Below are positions 1-8,712 of a DNA stretch of 64,000 nucleotides, piece by piece; position 1 is the first letter of the stretch, and every line of letters begins with the position of its first letter. The notes beneath the pieces are model-generated. The model did no database searches and was not told the DNA's origin. It saw nothing but the letters and a program-made list of their open reading frames with translations. Source of the DNA: Betaproteobacteria bacterium. GTDB taxonomy: Bacteria > Pseudomonadota > Gammaproteobacteria > Burkholderiales > Rhodocyclaceae. The stretch spans positions 3,585 to 67,584 of the forward strand of contig JAPTVL010000275.1 of the NCBI GenBank assembly GCA_028065725.1. The letters are read 5' to 3'. The translations under genes and the position numbers were made by a program.

Positions 1-1
1 A

Positions 2-700
2 CTGGTGCAGACGGTGAAGCTGATGTCGGAGGTGAAGGTGGTGCGACGCTGGCCGAGAGCGCGGCGCACGGAGCCGGTCCCGCGTCCGGCGGAGCTGGGA
101 CTCGCGCACGCACCGGCGCAGGTGAGGATTGTCGCCCTCGGCGCCTCGACCGGCGGACCGCCGGTGCTGCACACTATTTTGGCGGGATTGCCCAAGGATT
201 TTCCGGCGCCGCTGGTGATCGTGCAACATATGGCGCCCGGCTTTACGCCAGGCTTCGTCGAGTGGCTGGCACAGTCGTCCAGCCTGCCCGTTCATGTCGC
301 CACGCATGGCGAGGCCGTGCTGCCCGGCCACGTCTATGTGGCTCCCGACGAATGTCAGATGAAGGTGGCGCACGGAGGAAGGATTGCCCTGACCCAGGAC
401 GAACCCGAGAATGGGCTGCGCCCCTCTGTGTCCTGTTTGTTTCGCTCGATCGCCGAGGTCTATGGTAGCGACGCCGTTGCCGGCCTACTCACCGGCATGG
501 GACGCGACGGCGCCGAGGAACTGCGGTTGTTGAAAGAAAAGGGCGCGGTTACCTTTGCCCAGGACAAGGACAGTTCCGTGGTCCATGGCATGCCGGGCGA
601 AGCCATCAGGCTCGATGCGGCGATGCTGGTGTTGTCGCCGGAGAAAATCGCCGCAGTGCTGACGAATCTGGCGAACCGCCGAAGCAGGATAGGAGCGTAA
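2..700 (+). CDS. cheB: Chemotaxis protein-glutamate methylesterase CheB, 3' part
   Basis: This is the catalytic domain of CheB, which removes methyl groups from (or deamidates) chemoreceptor glutamates. The reading frame is open to the window edge, so the start and the usual N-terminal receiver domain lie outside. Counting from the GTG at position 5, the serine hydrolase residues are visible: Ser48 in GASTGGP, His75 in VQHM and Asp168 in GMGRDGA. The gene ends three bases before the ATG of the following response regulator, so the two are probably co-transcribed. A CheB-like domain of a hybrid regulator cannot be excluded without the upstream sequence. Confidence 0.9.
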   Translation: MVQTVKLMSEVKVVRRWPRARRTEPVPRPAELGLAHAPAQVRIVALGASTGGPPVLHTILAGLPKDFPAPLVIVQHMAPGFTPGFVEWLAQSSSLPVHVATHGEAVLPGHVYVAPDECQMKVAHGGRIALTQDEPENGLRPSVSCLFRSIAEVYGSDAVAGLLTGMGRDGAEELRLLKEKGAVTFAQDKDSSVVHGMPGEAIRLDAAMLVLSPEKIAAVLTNLANRRSRIGA

Positions 701-703
701 TCC

Positions 704-3700
704 ATGAATTCAAGAAAGAACCGGAGCAACGGCATCGAAATCCTCATCGCCGAGGACAGCCCGACCCAGGCAGAAAAACTGCGGTACCTGCTCGAAAAAC
801 ACGGCTATGCGGTCGAGACCGCGCCCGACGGCAAGCAGGCCCTGGCGGCGGTCCGGCGGCGCAAGCCGGCGCTGGTGATCAGCGACATCGTGATGCCCGA
901 GATGAACGGCTATGAACTGTGCAAGGCGATCAAGTCCGATGAGGTCTTGAGGGAGACCCCGATCATCCTGGTGACTACCCTGTCCGACGTCCTGGACATC
1001 ATGAAGGGGCTGGAGTGCGGCGCCGACAACTTCATCCGCAAGCCCTACGAGGAGAAATACCTGCTCGCCCGCGTCGATTACCTGCTGATGAACCAGGAAA
1101 TGCGCAAGAGCCAGAAGATGCAGATGGGGATGGAAATCCATCTCGGCGGACAAAAACATTTCATCACCGCCGAACGGCAGCAGATCGTGGACCTGCTGAT
1201 CTCCGTCTATGAAGAGGCGGTACACATCAGCGAGGAGCTCAGGGCGCGGCAGCGCGACCTGGCCGAATCGAACCGATCCCTGACCGGCCTCTACCACATC
1301 GCGGAAGGGCTGAACCGCGCGGTGAGCGAGCGCGAGGTGTGCGAGAAGGCGCTGGAGCATGCGCAGGAGCTGCCGGGGGTGAGGGCGGGATGGATTTCCT
1401 TGAAGGAAGGCGAGTCCGGCTTCCGGCTTGCCGCTGCGCGCAACCTGCCGCCGGCATTGTTGGCCTCAGGTGCGATGGAGGGCTTGTGCGAATGCCGGCG
1501 GCGCTTGCTCGCGGGCGAGCTGGATCACGTGACGAATATCCTGGAGTGCGAGCGCTTGCGGGCGGCCGCGGGCGATACCAATGGCTTGCGCTATCACGCC
1601 AGTGTGCCCTTGTGGAATGGCGACGAGATCCTGGGCGTCATGAACCTGGTGGGTGCGGATCAGGGGCTGTTCAAGGACAACGAGATGGAAATACTTTACG
1701 GAGTCGGACACCAGGTGAGCATCGCGCTGGAGCGTGCCCGGCTGCACGAGGGCCTGGAGCAATTGGTGGAGGTGCGCACTGCCGCGCTGCGGCAATCCGA
1801 GTCCTGGTTTCGCGCCGTATTCAATTCACAGCAGGACGCCGTCTTCGTAACCTCGCCGGAAGGAAGGATCACCAACGCGAACACCGCCGTGGAAAAGATA
1901 TTCGGCTATTCCGTTGCGGAACTGAAAGGCCAGTTCATGTCGCTGCTCCAAGTGGACAAGCAGCACTATATGGAGGTGGTCAAACGCGTTCAGCAGTCTA
2001 TCGCCCAAGATGCGGCCATCAATTTTGAGCATGAGATGAAGAGAAGAAACGGTGAGATATTCCCCTCGGATCACACCTTATCTCCGCTGACGAGCGAAAC
2101 TGGCGCATCGGAGGGTATCGTCAGAGTGATCCGGGATATCACCCAGCGCAAGGCGCACGAAGCGAGGATCGCGCGCCTCAATCGAATCTACAGCGTGCTC
2201 AGCGGCATCAACACCACCATCGTGCGGGCGCGCGACCGGCAGCAGCTCTTCGAGGAGGCGTGCCGCATCGCGGTGGAGCACGGCAAGTTCGTGTTCGCCT
2301 GGATTGGCAGGTTTGATGCGGACACGCAACAGGTCACGCCGGTCGCCAGGGTAGGCCATGAGGACGGGTATCTGGATCAGGTCAATTTGACCGTCGTAGA
2401 GGGTGCTCCCGAAAACTGTTACCTGACGGCGGAAGCGATAACCGGGATGAAGCCGGTGGCCTGCAACGACATCGCCGCGGACGATCGCATCAGGAATTTA
2501 CACAAGGAAGCGTTGAAGCGCGGCTATCGATCCCTGGCGGTGTTCCCGCTCGTCGTGGAAAGCCGGCCGGTCGGCGTGTTCCTGCTCTATGCGCCGGAAA
2601 CCGGTGCTTTCGATGACGAGGAAATGCGGCTGCTGATCGAGATGGCCGGCGATATTTCATTTGCCCTCGATCACCTCGAAAAAGAGGAGCGCCTTAACTA
2701 TCTGGCTTATTTCGATGCCGTTACCGGCCTGTCGAACCGCGCGCTGTTTCTGGATCGGGCAGGTCAACGAATCCATGCCATGCGCAAGCAGGAAAAGACG
2801 TTTTCCGTGATCCTGCTTGACCTTGATCGCTTCAGCAACGTCAATGATACTTTCGGCCGGCATGCCGGGGATGACTTGTTGCGTCAGATTGCAACGCGGC
2901 TAAAAGAGATGCTCGATGAAACGTATATCCTGGCCAGGTCTTCGGCTGATAATTTCAGCATCGCCACGCGGGGAGGCGACGAAGACCCGGACATCGCCCA
3001 TGTCCTGTGGAATATTTTGTCCAACATACAGGATCAGCCATTCCTGGTTGGCGGGCAGAATCTGCGCATTACGGCCAAGGCAGGGATAGCGGCCTACCCG
3101 GTCGACGGCGAGGACATCGAGACCCTGTTGCGCAATGCCGAGGCGGCGCTGAAAAAGGTCAAGCTTTCCGGCGACAAGTACCTGTTCTATGCCCCCGAGT
3201 TCAATGCCCGCGTCGCCGAAAAGCTGTCGCTCGAAAACAAGCTGCGCCGGGCGCTGGAGCAGGAGCAACTGGTGCTGCATTACCAGCCCAAGGTCGATCT
3301 CAAGAGTGGGCGGATTTGCGGGCTTGAAGCGTTGCTGCGCTGGAACGATCCCGAGACCGGCCTGGTGCCGCCGGCGAGATTCATTCCTTTGCTCGAAGAA
3401 ACCGGGATGATTCTGGAGGCGGGCCGCTGGGCGTTGACGCAGGCGGTATCCGATTCCAGGGCCTGGCAGGCAAAGGGCCTGCGCGCTCCCCGGATTGCCG
3501 TCAATGTTTCGCCGATCCAGCTTCAGCAGAAAGATTTCGTCGGCACGGTAGAGCGCGTGATAAGCGGCGCCGGGAACGCGGCGGTCGAACTGGAACTGGA
3601 GATTACCGAAAGCCTGATCATGCAGGACATAGAGGCCAATATCCAGAAGCTCAGGGCGATTCGGGAAATGGGCATCGAGGTCGCCATCGACGATTTCGGC

Positions 3701-4000
3701 ACCGGCTACTCCTCGCTCAGCTACATCGCCAAGCTGCCGGTCAATGTCCTGAAGATTGACCGGGCGTTCATCGTGAACATGACCAGCAGCTCCGAAGATC
3801 TGGGCATCGTCTCCACCATCATTTCCCTGGCCCATTCCCTGAATCTGCGGGTGGTCGCGGAGGGCGTCGAAACCGAGGAGCAGGCGAACCTGCTGCGGCT
3901 GCTCAAATGCAACGAGATGCAGGGGTTCCTGTTCAGCCCGGGCGTTCCGGCGGAGCAGATCGAAATCTTTCTGCGCGAGAAAAAGTCGCTGCCGGCCTGA
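704..4000 (+). CDS. Response regulator with GAF, PAS, GAF, degenerate GGDEF and EAL domains
   Basis: A 1098-aa cytoplasmic signalling protein. The N-terminal receiver domain (about residues 12-130) has phospho-acceptor Asp61 in the VISDIVMPEMNG context. Two GAF-like regions (about 190-355 and 500-655) flank a PAS domain (about 365-490). In the diguanylate cyclase domain (about 668-830) the signature reads SADNF at 747-751 in place of GGDEF, so cyclase activity is unlikely. The EAL domain (from EAL at 875-877) keeps the metal and catalytic motifs NVSPIQLQ, ELEITES, DDFGTGYSSL, KID and AEGVET, so a c-di-GMP phosphodiesterase output is expected. It sits just behind cheB, which links it to a chemosensory phosphorelay. 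Confidence 0.9.
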   Translation: MNSRKNRSNGIEILIAEDSPTQAEKLRYLLEKHGYAVETAPDGKQALAAVRRRKPALVISDIVMPEMNGYELCKAIKSDEVLRETPIILVTTLSDVLDIMKGLECGADNFIRKPYEEKYLLARVDYLLMNQEMRKSQKMQMGMEIHLGGQKHFITAERQQIVDLLISVYEEAVHISEELRARQRDLAESNRSLTGLYHIAEGLNRAVSEREVCEKALEHAQELPGVRAGWISLKEGESGFRLAAARNLPPALLASGAMEGLCECRRRLLAGELDHVTNILECERLRAAAGDTNGLRYHASVPLWNGDEILGVMNLVGADQGLFKDNEMEILYGVGHQVSIALERARLHEGLEQLVEVRTAALRQSESWFRAVFNSQQDAVFVTSPEGRITNANTAVEKIFGYSVAELKGQFMSLLQVDKQHYMEVVKRVQQSIAQDAAINFEHEMKRRNGEIFPSDHTLSPLTSETGASEGIVRVIRDITQRKAHEARIARLNRIYSVLSGINTTIVRARDRQQLFEEACRIAVEHGKFVFAWIGRFDADTQQVTPVARVGHEDGYLDQVNLTVVEGAPENCYLTAEAITGMKPVACNDIAADDRIRNLHKEALKRGYRSLAVFPLVVESRPVGVFLLYAPETGAFDDEEMRLLIEMAGDISFALDHLEKEERLNYLAYFDAVTGLSNRALFLDRAGQRIHAMRKQEKTFSVILLDLDRFSNVNDTFGRHAGDDLLRQIATRLKEMLDETYILARSSADNFSIATRGGDEDPDIAHVLWNILSNIQDQPFLVGGQNLRITAKAGIAAYPVDGEDIETLLRNAEAALKKVKLSGDKYLFYAPEFNARVAEKLSLENKLRRALEQEQLVLHYQPKVDLKSGRICGLEALLRWNDPETGLVPPARFIPLLEETGMILEAGRWALTQAVSDSRAWQAKGLRAPRIAVNVSPIQLQQKDFVGTVERVISGAGNAAVELELEITESLIMQDIEANIQKLRAIREMGIEVAIDDFGTGYSSLSYIAKLPVNVLKIDRAFIVNMTSSSEDLGIVSTIISLAHSLNLRVVAEGVETEEQANLLRLLKCNEMQGFLFSPGVPAEQIEIFLREKKSLPA

Positions 4001-4177
4001 TGGCGGGAGCCTGAATGGCTGCGTCGCTGCCGAAAAAACCAGCGTGCCGCCGACCTTTCTGAAGCGCTTCTTGAGCGTGGGTAGCTGAGTTCCTGCGGCA
4101 ACCTGGCGCACGAAGGTACCGGCACCCTTCCTGGCAGCGCAACACGACGGGAAAGTTTCGGCATAAGATGGCGGCGT

Positions 4178-4353
4178 TTTGGGTGCCTTGCCCTATTGAC
4201 TTGGGGCGGGTGAAACGGGAAGCCGGTGAAGCTGGGCAACCAGTCATTCCGGCGCAGCCCCCGCTGCTGTAAGCCTGACGACTCCGCAACCGCCACTGTG
4301 CACGGCATGGGAAGGCTCGGAGAAGATCGACGGCAAGCCAGAAGACCGGCCCG
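4178..4353 (+). promoter_or_regulatory. Cobalamin (B12) riboswitch
   Basis: Conserved elements of the adenosylcobalamin riboswitch occur in order: GGGTGCC, then GGGTGAAACGGGAA and GGTGAA, CCGGCGCAGCCCCCGCTG followed by CTGTAA, GCCACTG, GGGAAGG, and the 3' box GCAAGCCAGAAGACC. It lies 120 bp before the CbiM-like gene, at the head of the cobalamin operon, which is the expected place for repression when B12 is plentiful. Confidence 0.93.
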
Positions 4354-4474
4354 AACATTTGGCGTTGAACCCCGGGGTGCGGGCGAAGGCTGGCGAACGC
4401 CTCATGGTTCCGCCAGAAATCCTTGAGCTTCACGGGTCCAGCGATTCGTTGTTATATGGCCAAGGAGTTCAAAC

Positions 4475-5158
4475 ATGCATATCGAAGCGGGCGTCGTCGA
4501 CGGCGCAAAAATGATTCTCAGTTATGGCACGGCCGCGGTTGCTGCCGGGGCAACCGTCAAGGCGGCCGCCGATTTTGTTCGCGAGAACGGGCTTGGTACC
4601 CTGCTGGCGCGCAGCGCGCTGGCCGCGCTGATGGTCTTCTGTTTCTTCGAGGTGTTCTTTCACTACCCGGTCGGCGTCTCGGAAGTGCACCTGATCCTGG
4701 GCACCACGCTCTTCCTGTTTTTCGGCCTGGCGCCTGCGGCCATAGGCCTGGCCGGCGGCCTGCTGGTTCAGGGCCTGTTCTTCGCCCCCGCCGATCTGCC
4801 CCAGTACGCGATCAACCTCACCACCTTGCTGGCGCCGATCTTCGTCATGGGCGTGCTGGCAAAAAAGATCATTCCCGCGCGCACCGCCTACGTCGATCTT
4901 TCCTACGGCCAGACGCTCAAGCTCTCGGCGGCCTATCAGGGCGGCATCATCGCCTGGGTGGCGTTCTGGGCGTTCTATGGACAAGGGTTCGGCGCCGAGA
5001 ACCTGGCGAATGTCGCTTCTTTTGGCGGCGCCTACCTGCTCGTCATCATCGCCGAACCGCTGATCGATCTGGCCGTGCTGGCGGCAGCCAAGTCCCTGCA
5101 CGCCCTCAAGCGTTCCGCCGCTGTCGACAAACGCTTGTACAACTCCGTTGCAGCTTGA
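4475..5158 (+). CDS. cbiM: CbiM-like cobalt ECF transporter permease
   Basis: A 227-aa integral membrane protein with about six hydrophobic segments. It begins MHIEAGVV, like the MHI-E-G start of CbiM proteins, whose N-terminal His takes part in metal binding. The HYPVGVSEVHLILG stretch also resembles the CbiM core. It is the first gene after the B12 riboswitch, so cobalt supply for the pathway is the natural role. No cbiN, cbiQ or cbiO follows, so it would work alone or with ATPase parts encoded elsewhere. The family assignment is by motif and context and is less certain than for the biosynthetic genes. Confidence 0.68.
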   Translation: MHIEAGVVDGAKMILSYGTAAVAAGATVKAAADFVRENGLGTLLARSALAALMVFCFFEVFFHYPVGVSEVHLILGTTLFLFFGLAPAAIGLAGGLLVQGLFFAPADLPQYAINLTTLLAPIFVMGVLAKKIIPARTAYVDLSYGQTLKLSAAYQGGIIAWVAFWAFYGQGFGAENLANVASFGGAYLLVIIAEPLIDLAVLAAAKSLHALKRSAAVDKRLYNSVAA

Positions 5159-5168
5159 GTTTGCCGGC

Positions 5169-5951
5169 ATGCCGGGCCGGGTCTGGTTCGTCGGCGCGGG
5201 ACCGGGCGATCCGGACCTGATCACGGTCAAGGGCCGCGATCTGCTCGCCCGCGCCGGCGCCATCCTGTTCGCCGGTTCGCTGGTCGATCGGGCAGCGACG
5301 CGCTTCGCTCCATCAGGCTGTGTCATTCGCGACTCCAAGGACATGACGCTGGAGGAGATGACGGCCTGGCTGATCGAGCAGTGCGGCCGGTGCGAGACCG
5401 TCGTCCGCCTGCAGACCGGCGACCCCGGTTTGTACGGGGCGCTGATCGAAATGACACGGCCGCTGACGGCCGCCGGCATCGAGTGGCAAGTCGTGCCGGG
5501 GGTGTCGTCGGCCATGGCGGCGGCGGCGGCGGCGGGCGAGACGCTGACCCTGCCCGAGGTGACGCAGACGGTGATCCTGACCCGCGTCGCCGGGCGCACG
5601 CCGATGCCGCCGGGCGAGGACCTGGAGTCGCTCGCCGCGCACAAGAGCACGCTGTGCATCTTTCTATCCATCACGCTGCTGCATGAAGTACAGACGGCGC
5701 TGCGCGCGGCCGGCTGGGACGAGAATGCGCCCATCCTCGTGGTGCAGAAGGCAAGCTGGCCCGGCGCGGAAAAGATCATTCGCGGCACCCTCGCCGACAT
5801 CAAGAAGAAATGCCAGGCCGAGAAGATCGGCAGCCAGGCCATGATCATCGCCAGCCCGACGCTGGGCGCCGCCGATTGGCCCGACCTCGCCCGTTCGAAA
5901 CTTTACGACCCCACCTTCACCCACCGCTTTCGCAAGGCCGCCCATGAATAA
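5169..5951 (+). CDS. cbiF: Cobalt-precorrin-4 / precorrin-4 C11-methyltransferase
   Basis: A 260-aa SAM-dependent tetrapyrrole methyltransferase that methylates C11 of (cobalt-)precorrin-4. The N-terminal VWFVGAGPGDPDLIT and the mid-protein LQTGDPGLYGAL and VVPGVSSAMAAAA motifs are characteristic of CbiF/CobM. An in-frame TTG at 5148 exists, but the ATG at 5169 follows the upstream stop and matches the usual protein start. The 3' end overlaps cbiX by 8 bp. It could equally be named cobM. Nearby cbiX, cbiD and cbiG favour the cobalt-early (anaerobic) route. Confidence 0.92.
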   Translation: MPGRVWFVGAGPGDPDLITVKGRDLLARAGAILFAGSLVDRAATRFAPSGCVIRDSKDMTLEEMTAWLIEQCGRCETVVRLQTGDPGLYGALIEMTRPLTAAGIEWQVVPGVSSAMAAAAAAGETLTLPEVTQTVILTRVAGRTPMPPGEDLESLAAHKSTLCIFLSITLLHEVQTALRAAGWDENAPILVVQKASWPGAEKIIRGTLADIKKKCQAEKIGSQAMIIASPTLGAADWPDLARSKLYDPTFTHRFRKAAHE

Positions 5952-6858
5952 CTCAACCACGCTCCTGCTGGTCGGCCACGGCTCGCGCAACCAGGAAGGC
6001 AACAAGGAGATCCAGCATTTCGCCGCCGACTGGCGCCAGCGCCATGCCGACTGGCGCATCGAGGTCTGCTTCATCGAGCACGCCGACGTGCTGCTCACCG
6101 AAGGCATGGACCGCGCCGCCAAGAATGCCAGGCGCGTGCTGGTCATACCCTTCATCCTCAACGCCGCCGGCCACGTCAAGATGGAACTGCCGGCCGCGCT
6201 GAACGCCGCGCGCCTGAGCCATCCCAAGGTCGAATTCCTCGTCACCCGCCACCTCGGCATGGGACGCGAAATCCTCGCCGTGCTGCAGGGCCAGCTCGCT
6301 CGCCTGATGAAATCGCTGGCCATGCCCGACCCGCAAACCACCGGCGTGATCCTGCTCGGCCGCGGCTCGTCGGATGCCGGCGCCAACGGCGAACTGGCGA
6401 AAATGGCGCGCTGGATCTTCGAGGACAACGAGCACGAACTGGTCGACCTCGCTTTCACCAGCATCACCTGGCCGCGGCTGGAAACCGTGGTGCAGCGCCA
6501 GGCGCGGTTGGGCATGACGCAGGTCTGCATCGTGCCGGTCTACCTCTTCACCGGCGTGCTGATGGAGCGCATCAAGTCCCAGGTCGAGCGCCTGAAGGCG
6601 CAGTATCCCGGCATCGCCTTTGCCCTGGGCACGCATTTCGGCTTCGACAAGGGCATCTTCGATCTGCTCGATGCCAAGGTCGCCGGCCACGAACTGCCCG
6701 AAGGCGGCCTGCTCGAATGCGACGGCTGCAAGTACCGCAAAGCCGCCGAGGCCGAACACCTGCACGACCACAGCCATACGACGACCGGCGCGTGCGGGCA
6801 CGCGTACGAACACGAGCACCGCCACCACGATCACCTCCACCCTCACGTTCCCGCCTGA
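5944..6858 (+). CDS. cbiX: Sirohydrochlorin cobaltochelatase, two-domain CbiX with His-rich tail
   Basis: A 304-aa chelatase that inserts cobalt into sirohydrochlorin. Two CbiX repeats are visible. The first starts LLLVGHGSRNQEGN and carries the metal-binding LVIPFILNAAGHVK; the second starts GVILLGRGSSDAGAN with VPVYLFTGVLMERI. A Cys pair (CDGC) is followed by a His-rich tail of about 35 residues with at least 11 His, probably for metal storage or delivery. It overlaps cbiF and lies 5 bp before cbiC. The second domain has GRGS in place of GHGS, so its catalytic His may be missing while the first domain is intact. Confidence 0.92.
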   Translation: MNNSTTLLLVGHGSRNQEGNKEIQHFAADWRQRHADWRIEVCFIEHADVLLTEGMDRAAKNARRVLVIPFILNAAGHVKMELPAALNAARLSHPKVEFLVTRHLGMGREILAVLQGQLARLMKSLAMPDPQTTGVILLGRGSSDAGANGELAKMARWIFEDNEHELVDLAFTSITWPRLETVVQRQARLGMTQVCIVPVYLFTGVLMERIKSQVERLKAQYPGIAFALGTHFGFDKGIFDLLDAKVAGHELPEGGLLECDGCKYRKAAEAEHLHDHSHTTTGACGHAYEHEHRHHDHLHPHVPA

Positions 6859-6862
6859 AGCC

Positions 6863-7537
6863 ATGACCGCCAATACCGTCACCGAACAGCTCACCGCCGC
6901 CGGCCGTGCCATCGAGCACGACTCCTTCGCCATCATCGATGCCGAGGCCGGTCCGCACGCCTACACCGCCGAGCAGTGGCCGCTGGTGCGGCGCATGATC
7001 CACGCCAATGCCGATTTCGAGTTCAACGGCCTCACCGCCTTTCATCCGCGGGCGATCACCGCCGGCCTGGCCGCCGTGCAGAAGGGCGGCACGCCCGTCG
7101 TTGCCGATGTCGAGATGATCTGCGTCGGCTTGTCAAAGCCGCGCCTCACGCATTTCGGCATGCGCACTTACCAGTACATTTCCGACGCCGACGTGATTGA
7201 GCAGGCCAAGGCGGAAAACAGCACCCGCGCCGTGCAGGCGATGCGCAAGGCCAAACGCGAAGGCCGGCTCGACGGCGCCATCGTCGGCATCGGCAACGCG
7301 CCGACGGCGCTGATCGAACTGGTGCGCCTGATCCGCGAGGAGGGCGTGCGCCCGGCGCTGGTCGTCGGCATGCCGGTGGGATTCGTGTCGGCGGCCGAGT
7401 CGAAGGAGCTGCTGATGACGCTGAGCGACACGCCCTGGATCGCGATACGCGGCCGCAAGGGCGGCTCCACTCTGGTCGTCGCCGCGATTCATGCCCTGCT
7501 GTCGCTGGCCGAGGCCGCACAGAAACGTAGCGCATGA
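6863..7537 (+). CDS. cbiC: Precorrin-8X methylmutase
   Basis: A 224-aa enzyme that moves the C11 methyl group to C12, giving (cobalt-)hydrogenobyrinate. Recognised from the N-terminal AIEHDSFAIIDAEAG, the RMIHANADFEF region with the catalytic His, and the C-terminal VGMPVGFVSAAESKELL and GRKGGSTLVVAAIHALL. An open frame continues upstream to 6620, but that part is antisense-like sequence inside cbiX. The ATG at 6863 gives the family's normal length. It overlaps cbiD by 4 bp (ATGA). Confidence 0.93.
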   Translation: MTANTVTEQLTAAGRAIEHDSFAIIDAEAGPHAYTAEQWPLVRRMIHANADFEFNGLTAFHPRAITAGLAAVQKGGTPVVADVEMICVGLSKPRLTHFGMRTYQYISDADVIEQAKAENSTRAVQAMRKAKREGRLDGAIVGIGNAPTALIELVRLIREEGVRPALVVGMPVGFVSAAESKELLMTLSDTPWIAIRGRKGGSTLVVAAIHALLSLAEAAQKRSA

Positions 7538-8712
7538 GCGAGGACGACGCGTCTGCCGATTCTCCCGCGGAGACGCCCAAGGTTCGCAAGGGCGATCCCA
7601 AGCGCAACCGCGGCAACCGCACCGGCTTCACCACCGGCGCCTGCTCGGCGGCGGCGGCGCGCGCGGCGACGCTGGGGCTCGTTGGCGGCGAGGTGCCGCA
7701 AAGCGTGGTGTGCCGGCTGCCGATGGGCAAGGACGTCACCTTCGTCGTGCAGGACGGACGCATCGACGGCGAAGGCGAAGCGCGCATCGCCCACGCCGTC
7801 ATCGTCAAGGATGCCGGCGACGACCCGGACGCGACCCACGGCGCGCACATGACCGCCGACGTGCGCCTGCTGCCGCACCGCGCCGGCGAGATCGCGCTGC
7901 TCGGCGGCGCCGGCGTCGGCACGGTGACCAAGCCCGGCCTCGGCCTCGAAGTCGGCGGACCGGCGATCAATCCCGTGCCCAGCCGCAACATCCGCGAGAA
8001 CGTGCAGGCGGCGGCCGGCGAGCTGCTCGACCACGACGGCCTCGAAGTCGTCATCTCCGTGCCGGGCGGCGAGGAAATGGCGAAGAAGACGCTCAACGCG
8101 CGGCTGGGCATCCTCGGCGGCATCAGCATCCTCGGCACCACCGGCATCGTGCGGCCCTATTCCACGGCGGCCTTCCGCGCCAGCGTGGTGCAGGCGATCG
8201 ACGTCGCCGCGAATCAGGGTCAGACCCGCGTCGTCTTCACCACCGGCGGGCGCACCGAAAAATTCGCCATGCGCCAGTTGCCCGAACTCGACGAATCCTG
8301 CTTCGTGCAGATGGGCGATTTCGTCAAGGCCGCCTTCCTGTCCGCCATCCGTACGAACATGAAAGAGATTACCGTCGGCGCCATGGTCGGCAAGCTGACC
8401 AAGATGAGCCAGGGTCTGGCCGTCACCCACGCCTGGAAGGCCGAAGTGGACCGCGACATCCTCGCCGAATCGGCGCGGGAAGTCGGCGTCCCGCCCGACC
8501 TGGTGGAAAAAATCCGCGCCGCCGAAACCGCGCGCTTCGCCGCCGAGCATCTGGCCGAACTCGGCCTCACCGTCGATTACCATCGCGCGCTGGCGAAGAA
8601 AGCCATCCGCAGCCTCAAGTCCTGCTATCCCGGCGACTACCGCCTCGCCGTCCTCGTCTGCGATTTCGAAGGCCAATTCATTGTCCGCGTCGAAGAAGAT
8701 GAAGCCCGCTGA
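7534..8712 (+). CDS. cbiD: Cobalt-precorrin-5B C1-methyltransferase
   Basis: A 392-aa enzyme that methylates C1 in the anaerobic cobalamin route. Typical motifs are RTGFTTGACSAAAARAA near residue 30, GGAGVGTVTKPGL, NPVPSRNIREN, and ILGGISILGTTGIVRPYS. A charged N-terminal extension of about 27 residues precedes the first motif. CbiD has no sequence relationship to the aerobic enzyme CobF, so it marks the cobalt-early pathway. The start overlaps the cbiC stop (ATGA) and the end overlaps cbiET by 14 bp. Confidence 0.94.
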   Translation: MSEDDASADSPAETPKVRKGDPKRNRGNRTGFTTGACSAAAARAATLGLVGGEVPQSVVCRLPMGKDVTFVVQDGRIDGEGEARIAHAVIVKDAGDDPDATHGAHMTADVRLLPHRAGEIALLGGAGVGTVTKPGLGLEVGGPAINPVPSRNIRENVQAAAGELLDHDGLEVVISVPGGEEMAKKTLNARLGILGGISILGTTGIVRPYSTAAFRASVVQAIDVAANQGQTRVVFTTGGRTEKFAMRQLPELDESCFVQMGDFVKAAFLSAIRTNMKEITVGAMVGKLTKMSQGLAVTHAWKAEVDRDILAESAREVGVPPDLVEKIRAAETARFAAEHLAELGLTVDYHRALAKKAIRSLKSCYPGDYRLAVLVCDFEGQFIVRVEEDEAR

